From: Fibrobacter sp. UBA7003
Lineage (GTDB): Bacteria; Fibrobacterota; Fibrobacteria; Fibrobacterales; Fibrobacteraceae
DNA length: 64,000 nt
NCBI GenBank assembly: GCA_002449765.1
Contig: DJXN01000013.1
Location: 1 to 64,000 of the forward strand
Reading direction: 5' to 3'
The notes under the pieces are model-generated. The model did not search any database and had not been told where the DNA came from. It worked only from the letters and a program-made list of their open reading frames with translations. Below are positions 1 to 7,702 of the stretch, piece after piece. Position numbers and translations under genes: made by a program. The stretch's first letter is position 1. Every line of letters begins with the position of its first letter.

Positions 1-289
1 AAGGACCGAGACCACAGGAAAAAACACTCCATACAGGGCAATCATTCTCTGAAACCTTTAGAGTAGAATCGTCGCACTGGTATTTGTTTTCGCTTAATCC
101 AACCACACAGACCCGCCGATTATTGAGAAAAAAATGAACACTATCAATATCTGTCATAGATATAATTTTCAAAAATACATACTGATCTGAATCATAACAT
201 TTCGTCTCAATTCCCTCATAGCAACCCCAGAACAATCCGCAAAACGCGGTTGCCAAGGCAAGGCCTATTTTGGATAACTTTTGCACCAC
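1..289 (-). CDS. Tandem Cys-rich lipoprotein, 3' end outside window
   Basis: This is an open frame on the minus strand that begins with two consecutive GTG codons (289 and 286) after an AGAGG ribosome site and runs off the left edge after about 96 codons. The protein starts with a short Lys-containing hydrophobic signal ending in GLFWGC, so it is probably a lipoprotein with a non-canonical lipobox. It then shows the patterns YEG...CYDS, DIDSVHFFLN and VC that recur in the next two genes, so it is the third member of a tandem paralogous family. Function is unknown. The three copies are 11 bp apart with no room for separate promoters, so they should be one transcript. Both GTGs are possible starts; the second has the better spacing to the ribosome site. 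Confidence 0.7.
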   Translation of the reverse strand, partial: MVQKLSKIGLALATAFCGLFWGCYEGIETKCYDSDQYVFLKIISMTDIDSVHFFLNNRRVCVVGLSENKYQCDDSTLKVSENDCPVWSVFSCGLGP

Positions 290-316
290 ATTACCTCTTT
301 TTACTTGTCGTAGCAA
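266..316. repeat. 51-bp identical repeat, copy 1
   Basis: Positions 266-316 and 895-945 are identical by eye, 629 bases apart. Each copy covers the last codons of one lipoprotein gene, the short intergenic spacer with its ribosome site, and the first codons of the next. Conservation here exceeds that of the coding bodies, so this is either the seam of the tandem duplication or a site of gene conversion. Confidence 0.85.
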
Positions 317-918
317 TATTCCTTATCTTTTATTGGCAACGTTGCTACACAATAACCATCATAGCAGCCAGCACGATTTGATGAAGCCGGAGACCTAAAA
401 TCTTCAGAAAAGGATATCATGGGATTGTCCTTATAACCAAACCATATAACTGAATCTTGTTCAGAAATGACATTGATATTATTCCCGCCCATAGCTGGTA
501 TGATTATATTTTGTTCTTTTTTTTGCAATCCTTCAAATAAGTGCATAGAAACAATGGTATCTTGGGTTCTGATCTTATCAGGAGGTTTTCTTAAATAACA
601 ATCCAAATTATACCATGAAGGACATTTTTCTAACGAGTCGCAAAGATCTTCACCGGTCAACACCTTATGAAAATCTTTATCATAAAAATACTCTTTACTT
701 GCAGGCTTAACAAAGTGATATGCATTGTTTATATGACACACCTGCTCCCCATTTAAATAGATATCTGCACTATCTATCTTTGTAGTAGATAATATGTGAA
801 TAGAGATATATTCCTTTGAATCAAAGCACTCAACATCTACACCCTCATAGCAACCGCAGAACAATCCGCAAATTGCGGTTGTTAAGACAAGGCTTATTTT
901 GGATAACTTTTGCACCAC
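301..918 (-). CDS. Tandem Cys-rich lipoprotein of unknown function
   Basis: About 205 residues. The signal-like start reaches GLFCGCYEG, suggesting lipidation at the Cys, though the residues before it are not a textbook lipobox. Paired cysteines, the motif IDSADIYLNGEQVC and the end GCYDGYCVATLP...CYDK are shared with the gene just upstream (930-1538). I chose the GTG pair at 918/915 because AGAGG lies just ahead; an upstream TTG at 945 would overlap the neighbouring gene by 16 bp. Transcription is probably from the promoter of the upstream paralogue. Low GC relative to the rest of the window suggests fast evolution or acquisition. I do not recognise the family. A secreted, disulfide-stabilised surface protein is the most that can be inferred. 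Confidence 0.7.
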   Translation of the reverse strand: MVQKLSKISLVLTTAICGLFCGCYEGVDVECFDSKEYISIHILSTTKIDSADIYLNGEQVCHINNAYHFVKPASKEYFYDKDFHKVLTGEDLCDSLEKCPSWYNLDCYLRKPPDKIRTQDTIVSMHLFEGLQKKEQNIIIPAMGGNNINVISEQDSVIWFGYKDNPMISFSEDFRSPASSNRAGCYDGYCVATLPIKDKEYCYDK

Positions 919-945
919 ATTACCTCTTTTTACTTGTCGTAGCAA
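895..945. repeat. 51-bp identical repeat, copy 2
   Basis: Second copy of the repeat at 266-316. It spans the end of the gene at 930-1538 and the start of the gene at 301-918. Confidence 0.85.
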
Positions 946-1538
946 ACATCCTTATCAGCCATTGGCAACGTCGCTATACAATAGCCATCATGGCATCCTA
1001 CACGATTTGACGCAGCTGGTGATTCATAATCATCAAAATATGGCCTTATTGGATTTTCATCATAAGCAAACCACGAAATTGTATCATGTTCGGCAATAAT
1101 GTTAACATTGCTACCTCCAAAAGATTCCAAAGGCAATTCAACTCGAGATGATTCGTTCTTATAAAAAATACGCAACCATATTTTTGCAGAGCCAACATTT
1201 ACTCCATCAGATGGTTTTCCAACAAAGCAATGGACCGCTTTCCATATTGATTTGTTATCCGAAAGAATACACTTGTCAGTATCAGACTCCGTTGCAATCA
1301 TTGCGGTTAAAAAAGCGTTTGAATCTTGATAACATAAAATTTGGTCATAATAAACACCAATATTTCCTTCGCAAACTCTATCTTCATTTAAATAGAAATG
1401 AACGCTATCCAGTTTACCGGTCGTCAAAAAATTCAAACTCACAAACTGGCTCGAACCGAAGCACTCCGTTTCGCCGTCATAGCAACCACAGAACAATCCG
1501 CTGATTACCGACATGCAAAGCAGAACGGTCTTACGCAT
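930..1538 (-). CDS. Tandem Cys-rich lipoprotein of unknown function (first of three)
   Basis: About 202 residues, beginning MRKTVLLCMSVISG and a predicted lipidated Cys in LFCGCYDG. The ATG at 1538 is preceded by GAGGAG at a good distance, which decides it over a TTG fifteen bases upstream. The body shares the LDSVHFYLNEDRVC region and the ending GCHDGYCIATLP...CYDK with the downstream copy at 301-918. It is the promoter-proximal gene of the three-gene minus-strand array, and the 150 bp upstream of it also hold the terminator of the tRNA gene. Function is unknown. Divergence among the three copies is large in the middle and small at the ends, as expected for an old tandem duplication kept under selection. 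Confidence 0.72.
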   Translation of the reverse strand: MRKTVLLCMSVISGLFCGCYDGETECFGSSQFVSLNFLTTGKLDSVHFYLNEDRVCEGNIGVYYDQILCYQDSNAFLTAMIATESDTDKCILSDNKSIWKAVHCFVGKPSDGVNVGSAKIWLRIFYKNESSRVELPLESFGGSNVNIIAEHDTISWFAYDENPIRPYFDDYESPAASNRVGCHDGYCIATLPMADKDVCYDK

Positions 1539-1639
1539 TGACAATCTCCTCAAAAAAATTCTGGTTATTACCCCGCACTTTCTTGAAATATATAACTTAT
1601 ACGTAAAAACCGGCGTTTTTTATGCAAAAAGCCGGTAAA

Positions 1640-1677
1640 ATATCAAAAACAAAAATCCCCCGGATCGCTCCGGGGGA
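1640..1677 (-). terminator. Rho-independent terminator of tRNA-Ser
   Basis: Read on the minus strand, a perfect 9-bp stem (TCCCCCGGA with TCCGGGGGA, 1677-1656, loop of four) is followed by TTTTTGTTTTT. It lies 10 bp after the 3' end of the tRNA. Confidence 0.85.
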
Positions 1678-1686
1678 CCTTTGCAG

Positions 1687-1775
1687 CGGGAAGAGCGAGA
1701 TTCGAACTCGCGATAGGATTAAGTCCTATACGTCCTTAGCAGGGACGCGCCTTCGGCCAGCTCGGCCATCTTCCC
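1687..1775 (-). tRNA. tRNA-Ser (anticodon GCU)
   Basis: An 89-nt minus-strand cloverleaf with a long class II variable arm, as expected for serine. The acceptor stem is GGGAAGA with TCTTCCC. The anticodon stem CGTCC/GGACG encloses the loop CTGCTAA, giving anticodon GCU, which reads AGC and AGU. The variable arm is ATAGGA-CTTA-TCCTAT, and the T arm is GCGAG-TTCGAAT-CTCGC. The 3' CCA is not encoded (CTGC follows the discriminator), so it must be added by nucleotidyltransferase. It lies between the low-GC lipoprotein array and the PBP gene and has its own terminator. Confidence 0.95.
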
Positions 1776-1906
1776 ATCTTGGGGACACTAATTTTACTTA
1801 ATTTTCGGCCGATTTTCAAGGGGTGACGGCAAAAAAAGCTATATTCGACTAAAAAAAGAGGCTCTGCGCAACCCGCAGGGTCCTTTTGGCGATTTGTAAG
1901 GCTCAT

Positions 1907-4900
1907 ATGGCAAAAGATAGAAAGAAGAAAAAGAGTTCCAGGCTCGTGAAGTTTTTCAAGATCGTGGCGGCTTTCGCCCTCGTGGGGCTCATCTGCTGCA
2001 TTCCCGCCTACATCGTGGTGTTCAAGGTGCTCCCGGACCGCGACCCCGACAAGCAGTTCAACCGCGAGACCATCCTCCAGGTGCTCTCGGGCGAGACCCG
2101 CGTGTACTACCGCGACGGCGACAACCTGCTCGGCGCCTTCTTCGACGCGAACCACCGCCTCTACGTGCCCTACGGCGACATCCCGAAGGATATCGTGAAC
2201 GCGCTCGTGGCCGCCGAGGACGCGGGCTACTGGACGCACAACGGGTTCAGCCTGCAGGGGTTCCTCCGCGCGATGGCCGCTAACATCAAGAGCGGCCACA
2301 TGCGGCAGGGCGGTTCCACGCTCACCCAGCAGACGGCGAAGAACGTGCTCGGCCGCGAGGAGAGGAGCATCAAGGCCAAGTGGAAAGAACTCATCGACGC
2401 GCTCAGGCTCGAGAGGCACTTTTCCAAGGAAGACATCCTCGAATTCTACCTGAACCAGTTCCACGTCTCGGGTACGGGCAAGGGCGTGGCGATCGCCGCA
2501 CAGTATTTCTTCGACAAGGAACTCAAGGACCTGACGCTCGCGGAATGCGCGTTCATCGCGGGTTCCGTGAAGGGGCCGTTCAACTACGACCCGTTCATCC
2601 AGCGCACGGAGGAGCGGCGCGAGAGGGCCATCAAGCGCGGCGAGGAACGTCTCCGCTACGTGCTAGGCCGCATGGTCGAGGAAAGCTATATCGACCAGGA
2701 ACAGATGGACGACGCGCTCGCGGAACCGCTGCACTTCAAGCACGGCAACTTCCGCTTCAGCGTCTCGACGACGCTCGAACGCATCGACGAGAAGCTTTCG
2801 GGCGAATATTACCAGCAGCTGTTCGAGGAGAAGGGCATCGGAGACTGGCGCAAGGCGCAGCTCGAGATCGTGACGACGCTCGACGCGAAGAGCCAGGATG
2901 CGGCCAAGCGCGCGCTCCAGAACAACATCAGCAACCTGCAGATGCAGCTCGGCGGATTCGTGCTCCCGAAGGCGCAGTTCGCGAACAAGGCGGTAAGCGC
3001 GCGCAAGGGCGACTACCTCTACGGCGCGGTCGACACGGTGCTGTACAACGAGAACGGCTCGCTCAAGGCGCTGCGGCTCGGGTTCGGGCAGCTCAAGGGC
3101 GAAGTGGGCGAAGAATCCCTCAAGGAGTTCGGCAAGCAGGTGGGCAAGGACCCGGCCGCCGTACTCGGCAACCAGATGAAGAAGGGCGCGATTCTCCTGG
3201 TGAGCGTCGCGGACGAGAACAAGGTGAACGGGTTCGTGCCCTGCAAGATAGAGACGGAACCGGTATTGCAGGGCGGCCTCGTGGCCATCCAGAACGGCAG
3301 GGTGCTCGCAAGCCAGGGCGGGTTCCACAACACGGACTTCGACCGCAGTTTCAAGGCGCTACGGCAGCTTGGTTCCAGCTGGAAGCCTATCCTGTATGCG
3401 CTCGCGCTCAAGTATAACTGGAACTACATGAACCCGCTCGAGAACGACTTCAACGTGTTCCAGTACGTGAACCAGTTCTACTTCCCGCGCCCCGACCACA
3501 AGAACAAGGGCGACGTGGTGAGCATCGCGTGGGCGGCGACCCGCTCCGAGAACATCGCGAGCATCTGGCTTCTGGACCACCTTCTCGACAGGCTCAACCA
3601 GGAACAGTTCGACGCCGTCGCCGCGGAGAACGGCTACGCGCAGCTCCCCGACGAGGATTCGAAGGCTTACTTCGCGAGGCTCCGCGACAAGTTCGGGCTC
3701 ACCATGAAGGAAGACGTGAAGCGTGAAATCGAGTTCACGAAGGCACAGTACAGGCTTGCGGCTCTCTACGAGAGCGAGGACAAGTTCGACAAGGCGATGG
3801 ACGTGAGGAACCTGCGCTACGGCACCTACAACGACGTGGCGATGAAGCAGGCGAAGAAGGACGAGAAGATCAAGGCGTTCATCGCGCACAACTACAAGAA
3901 CTACTCCGAGATACTCCGTGCCCGCGAGATGCAGGAGCTCGACCCCGACGTCTCGGAAAAGCTCCCGCCGCTCGATTCCGTGAAACTGTTCCGGAACTTC
4001 ACGCTCGCCGACATGAAGCGGCTTTCCGCCATGATCGACCCGGTGAATTCCGAAATCGACTACCTGCTGCCCGACAACATCCGCTACTGGCCGGACTTCC
4101 GCCGTTCGCTCTCGATGGCAGAATACGCGCGGTTCGCGCACGAAATCGGCATCCACCAGAAACTGCAGAAGGTGTTCAGCATGCCGCTCGGCGTGAACGA
4201 GATTACGCTTGGCGAAATCAGCACGGCGTACCAGACCATCCTTTCGGGAAAGGTGTACAAGTGCAAGGACGGCGAATGGAACGAACCGTGCTTCATCAAG
4301 GAAATCCGCGACAGGAACGGACACGTCATCTTCAGGAACACGGTGGAGTCGAAGGTCGTGCTCGACGAGAACATCACTTCGCAGATGGGCGCGATGCTGC
4401 GTTCGGTGTTCACGAACGGTACGGCCAGGAGCCAGAATTCTTCCATCGCGGTGGTGAGTGCCGACGGGAAGACGAAACTGCGCTACCCCGTGGTAGGCAA
4501 GACCGGTACCACCAACGACTACAGGAACGTCGCGTTCATGGGCGGCATCCCGACGTACGTCTACGAGAAGGAGGGCTTCGCGCTCGATTCCGTGATTGCC
4601 GTCGGAAGCTACGTGGGCTTCGACAACAACAAGCCGCTGAAGTCGGGCAAGACGCGTATCGCGGGCGCCTCGGGCGGCCTTCCGCAGTGGGCGTCTTTCG
4701 CGAAGGAAGAAATCGAGATTCTGAAGATTCCCGACATGGTGGACTTCTACGACATTTCGATTCTCGCGACGGGCGAGGTGCCGCTGCAGCTTGCGAACGA
4801 GCGCGGCGAAATTACGGTCGACCCGATGACGGGCCTCTACGTGACCGAAGCGGGGACGGCGGGAAGGCCGTTGCCGTGGCTCGAGGTTCCGGGATTCATT

Positions 4901-5305
4901 CCGCCGCAGGTGCAGGAACAGGCCGCCGAATCCATCGCCGAGATGGGAATCATGACGAGCCTCCCGATGCCTGCGGCCGCTGCCGTTGTGGAATCGTCGG
5001 CTAGTGCGGACGCGCAGGCGAACGCACCCGTCGGTTCCGAATCGGCGCATACTACCTTGGATTCGATTCCTGCGGTGCAGGCGGCGCAGGTCCCGGTGGC
5101 TCCGGCTGCAAAACCCGATTCGACGCCAGCTCCGGCTGCTGCATCTGCCGCTGCTTCCGTTCCGGCTGCGCCTGCTCCGGCCACTGCGCCCGCTGCAACT
5201 CCCGCACCCGCCGAACCGAAGGCTGCCGCAATGCCCAAGGACGACGACTGGGATTTGCCGGAAGGGATGGACGGAGGCGCCTTCGTGCCTATTGAGGCGG
5301 AATAA
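1907..5305 (+). CDS. Class A penicillin-binding protein (PBP1A-type glycosyltransferase/transpeptidase)
   Basis: 1132 residues. A basic cytoplasmic N terminus is followed by one membrane helix (about residues 15-45), a GT51 glycosyltransferase domain with VAAEDAGYWTHNG and RQGGSTLTQQTAKN, and a transpeptidase domain with SSWK (Ser490, Lys493), SEN (547-549) and KTG (865-867). It polymerises lipid II and cross-links peptidoglycan on the periplasmic face. The SxN to KTG distance is about 316 residues, roughly 125 more than in E. coli PBP1a as I recall it, so there is a charged, probably helical insertion of family-specific kind. The last 170 residues are Ala/Pro-rich and probably disordered. 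I chose the ATG at 1907 (MAKDRKKKK) over a more upstream in-frame start because it gives the usual basic N terminus. The lipoprotein gene follows 36 bp downstream. Confidence 0.93.
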   Translation: MAKDRKKKKSSRLVKFFKIVAAFALVGLICCIPAYIVVFKVLPDRDPDKQFNRETILQVLSGETRVYYRDGDNLLGAFFDANHRLYVPYGDIPKDIVNALVAAEDAGYWTHNGFSLQGFLRAMAANIKSGHMRQGGSTLTQQTAKNVLGREERSIKAKWKELIDALRLERHFSKEDILEFYLNQFHVSGTGKGVAIAAQYFFDKELKDLTLAECAFIAGSVKGPFNYDPFIQRTEERRERAIKRGEERLRYVLGRMVEESYIDQEQMDDALAEPLHFKHGNFRFSVSTTLERIDEKLSGEYYQQLFEEKGIGDWRKAQLEIVTTLDAKSQDAAKRALQNNISNLQMQLGGFVLPKAQFANKAVSARKGDYLYGAVDTVLYNENGSLKALRLGFGQLKGEVGEESLKEFGKQVGKDPAAVLGNQMKKGAILLVSVADENKVNGFVPCKIETEPVLQGGLVAIQNGRVLASQGGFHNTDFDRSFKALRQLGSSWKPILYALALKYNWNYMNPLENDFNVFQYVNQFYFPRPDHKNKGDVVSIAWAATRSENIASIWLLDHLLDRLNQEQFDAVAAENGYAQLPDEDSKAYFARLRDKFGLTMKEDVKREIEFTKAQYRLAALYESEDKFDKAMDVRNLRYGTYNDVAMKQAKKDEKIKAFIAHNYKNYSEILRAREMQELDPDVSEKLPPLDSVKLFRNFTLADMKRLSAMIDPVNSEIDYLLPDNIRYWPDFRRSLSMAEYARFAHEIGIHQKLQKVFSMPLGVNEITLGEISTAYQTILSGKVYKCKDGEWNEPCFIKEIRDRNGHVIFRNTVESKVVLDENITSQMGAMLRSVFTNGTARSQNSSIAVVSADGKTKLRYPVVGKTGTTNDYRNVAFMGGIPTYVYEKEGFALDSVIAVGSYVGFDNNKPLKSGKTRIAGASGGLPQWASFAKEEIEILKIPDMVDFYDISILATGEVPLQLANERGEITVDPMTGLYVTEAGTAGRPLPWLEVPGFIPPQVQEQAAESIAEMGIMTSLPMPAAAAVVESSASADAQANAPVGSESAHTTLDSIPAVQAAQVPVAPAAKPDSTPAPAAASAAASVPAAPAPATAPAATPAPAEPKAAAMPKDDDWDLPEGMDGGAFVPIEAE

Positions 5306-5341
5306 GTAATCAGAAGCGTGTGATGTGAAATGGGAAACAAG

Positions 5342-6643
5342 ATGAACAACAAGTTTTTTAGCAAGGTGATTCTCTCGGCCGCGACATTCATGCTCGCCGC
5401 CTGCGCAGGGAACGCCCCCTGTCCCGCCACGGATGCCTCCGTGCAGCAGGCAGGAATGCCTGCCGCCCCGGCGGAATCCTCCGCCGCGCCGGGCCAGGCG
5501 GAGCCCGCGCAACAGGCTACGGCCCAGGACGCGAAAATGCAACCGGCAACCGCGACAAAGAAATCCACGGCGGAACCTTCCGCGACAAACGAAGGCCGGA
5601 CATATTTTACTTCGGACGTGCTCGACAGCTACAGGCTCTCGACTCCGGATTCGGTCCCTGCCGCAAACGGCGGTGACGGAAGTGTGGGTATAAACAACGT
5701 TGTCTGTGAAAATCCGGCCGCGACGGCTGCCGCGGCTCCCGACCCCTATACCGACTTCCCGGCCCTCGCCGTCCGCGTGTTTGCACACGCCGACTCGCTC
5801 TACGCGACAGGCCTCACCGATTCCGCCAGCGCCTACCTGCAGCGCTTCCGCATCATCAAGCCGCTCTGGAACACCTGGGAAGCCCAGGCAGATTCCATGC
5901 TGAACGAGTTCGGCAAGACGCGCGCCGAGAAGGCGAAGGCGTTCGAGCCGCTGGTGCTCACCATCCAGAACATGAACCGCGTGAAGTCTGCCTACAGCAT
6001 GGTGGCAGAAATTGCGGACAGTCTGATCGCGCTCGCCCCTGGCGATTCACTTGTGAACTGGGCCAAGGTCCAGAAGCAGAACGCGTTCGTCAATACGCTC
6101 GAGAAGGCGAAGAAGGAATTTGCGCAGATCAAGGCACTGGCCGATGACCAGGCGCAATTCGCCGAAGCGCTCAAGAAGATCGAAGAATTCCGCATGCGCT
6201 ACGGCGACTTCGCAGAGACGCTCCGCATCCAGGAATACACCGACCACGTCAAGGAAATGATGCAGTCCGCCGATTCCGAAGCTGCGAAGTACTGGGAATC
6301 GCATGACCCCGCACAGGCACTCGCGAAGGCCGACACCCTCATAAAGGCAGGCAAGTTCGCCGAAGCGAAGGATATCCTCACCAGGCTCAAGGCGAGCAAC
6401 TTCCGCAAGAAGGCGGGCGAGAAGTACCAGGAACTCGCCAACACGTTCTGCAACGCGCAACGCAAAACCACATCGCAGATCTTCGCGAAGGCGCAGAAGC
6501 AGAAGGACGCAGCAAAGAAAAAGAAGTTGCTCCAGGACGCCATCGGACCGCTTGACAAGTGCCTCGCGGAATACCCCGAATACACGCAGAAGCAGAAGGT
6601 CGTAGACAACAAGAGCTTCCTCGAGAAGGAACTCGCGAAATGA
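5342..6643 (+). CDS. Lipoprotein with helical, TPR-like body
   Basis: 433 residues with a lipoprotein signal ending MLAACAGN (lipobox LAAC). A low-complexity Ala/Pro/Gln/Glu region of about 100 residues follows, then an alpha-helical body with regularly spaced ALAKADTLIKAGKFAEAKDI-type helices that resemble TPR units. No enzyme motif is visible. A GGGA ribosome site six bases ahead favours the ATG at 5342, although an ATG at 5330 is in frame. It lies between the PBP and the TauE/SafE gene, and its TGA overlaps the next ATG (ATGA), so it is translationally coupled to that gene. The neighbourhood of a class A PBP suggests, by analogy with outer-membrane PBP activators such as LpoA, a role in stimulating peptidoglycan synthesis. 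That is inference from position and architecture only. Confidence 0.8.
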   Translation: MNNKFFSKVILSAATFMLAACAGNAPCPATDASVQQAGMPAAPAESSAAPGQAEPAQQATAQDAKMQPATATKKSTAEPSATNEGRTYFTSDVLDSYRLSTPDSVPAANGGDGSVGINNVVCENPAATAAAAPDPYTDFPALAVRVFAHADSLYATGLTDSASAYLQRFRIIKPLWNTWEAQADSMLNEFGKTRAEKAKAFEPLVLTIQNMNRVKSAYSMVAEIADSLIALAPGDSLVNWAKVQKQNAFVNTLEKAKKEFAQIKALADDQAQFAEALKKIEEFRMRYGDFAETLRIQEYTDHVKEMMQSADSEAAKYWESHDPAQALAKADTLIKAGKFAEAKDILTRLKASNFRKKAGEKYQELANTFCNAQRKTTSQIFAKAQKQKDAAKKKKLLQDAIGPLDKCLAEYPEYTQKQKVVDNKSFLEKELAK

Positions 6644-7416
6644 TTGATTCCGAAGTGTGGCAATACGCGCAGTACCCCGCATTCTTTGTGCTGGGGGCAG
6701 TAGTCAGCCTCATCAACAGCATCGCGGGCGGCGGTTCCACGCTGAGCCTCCCCATCATGATTTTCCTCGGGATGCCCGCGACCGTCGCGAACGGCACGAA
6801 CCGCATCGGGCTTATCATCGGGAACTTCAGCAGTGCGTTCAACCTGATGAAGCACGGCTACCTGAACAAGAAAATCTTCATGCAGCTTGCGGTTCCCACC
6901 TTCCTGGGCGCTCTCGTGGGCGCATGCTTCCTCGTGCGCATCGGTGACAAGATGTTCCAGGCGATTCTCGCGGTCGTCATCTGCGTCGTGGTGGTCATGA
7001 GCAACCTCCGCAAGGACATCCTCGGCAAGCCTCCCGCGACGCCTCCCGAAAAGCTCACCTGGAAAGGCGCGCTCGGATTCTTCGGCATAGCGGTTTACGG
7101 ATGCATCGTGCAGGTGGGTGTGGGGTTCGTGCAGATTTTCGGGCTCACGCGCTACACCGGAATGGACGCCGTCCACGTGAACGCGCTCAAGAACTCGCTT
7201 ACCAACGTGTTCCTGCTCGTAAGCACCGTGGCACTCGGAGTCATGGGGAAGATTGACTGGCCCATTGCCATCGTGATGGCGGCGGGAGCCTGGCTCGGCG
7301 GCTACCTCGGGAGCTTTACGCAGAGGAAGAAGGGGAACGCGTTTGTCCGCCGCTTCGTGAGTGTCGCGAGCGTCATCATGGCCGTATTCCTGGTCGTGGA
7401 TTTAATTGTCAGCTAG
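6640..7416 (+). CDS. TauE/SafE-family sulfite or anion exporter
   Basis: 258 residues with about eight hydrophobic segments and two halves typical of the TauE/SafE (formerly DUF81) family. These include the early motif NSIAGGGSTLSLPIMIFLG followed by ANGTNRIG, and a second half with GCIVQVGVGFVQIF. Members move sulfite, sulfonates or other small anions across the inner membrane; the substrate cannot be read from the sequence. The start is the ATG overlapping the TGA of the preceding lipoprotein gene (ATGA), so it is co-translated. Its last 15 bases overlap the convergent GIY-YIG gene. Confidence 0.88.
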   Translation: MIDSEVWQYAQYPAFFVLGAVVSLINSIAGGGSTLSLPIMIFLGMPATVANGTNRIGLIIGNFSSAFNLMKHGYLNKKIFMQLAVPTFLGALVGACFLVRIGDKMFQAILAVVICVVVVMSNLRKDILGKPPATPPEKLTWKGALGFFGIAVYGCIVQVGVGFVQIFGLTRYTGMDAVHVNALKNSLTNVFLLVSTVALGVMGKIDWPIAIVMAAGAWLGGYLGSFTQRKKGNAFVRRFVSVASVIMAVFLVVDLIVS

Positions 7417-7689
7417 TTCTTCGAGCAGCTTCTTTGCAAGTTCTGGGTCGCCCGCTGCGAGAAGTTCCTTTTGCGGCCGCGGCAGCTTCTTGATGCGCGC
7501 TTCCAGGCGCAGGGCCATGCCGTGGCTTTCGAGTTCGAACTTGCGCAATATGCATTCCGGCGGGAATGCCTTCGTGAATTTCGCGCCCTTGCCGGACTTG
7601 TGCTGCTCGAACCGCGCCTCGACATCGACGGCGTAGCCCGTGTAGATGCGGTTTCCTGCGCAGCGGAGCATGTAGACGAAATGGGGCAT
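7402..7689 (-). CDS. GIY-YIG domain protein (YhbQ/UPF0213-like)
   Basis: 95 residues, essentially a single GIY-YIG domain: FVYMLRCAGNRIYTGYA contains the VYM...YTG versions of the two signature strands, and the conserved Arg (VEARFEQHKSG), Glu (RLEARIKKL) and GKGAKFTK segments follow. The family is widespread and small; some members have weak nuclease activity but a cellular role is unclear. The gene is convergent with and overlaps the transporter gene by 15 bp, and lies 13 bp downstream of nhaA on the same strand, so it may be on the nhaA transcript. Confidence 0.9.
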   Translation of the reverse strand: MPHFVYMLRCAGNRIYTGYAVDVEARFEQHKSGKGAKFTKAFPPECILRKFELESHGMALRLEARIKKLPRPQKELLAAGDPELAKKLLEELADN

Positions 7690-7702
7690 TCTTTCGGCGG
7701 AC

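Noticed and set aside
1609..1636. Second terminator (ACCGGC...GCCGGT) upstream of the first lipoprotein gene
   Set aside because: The loop is about 16 bases long and rich in T and A, so the stem is weak. It may just be part of the promoter region.
3359..5788. Long open frame (about 809 codons) on the minus strand opposite the PBP gene
   Set aside because: It is antisense to conserved PBP motifs, is Arg/His-rich with no recognisable domain, and results from GC-rich third positions of the real gene.
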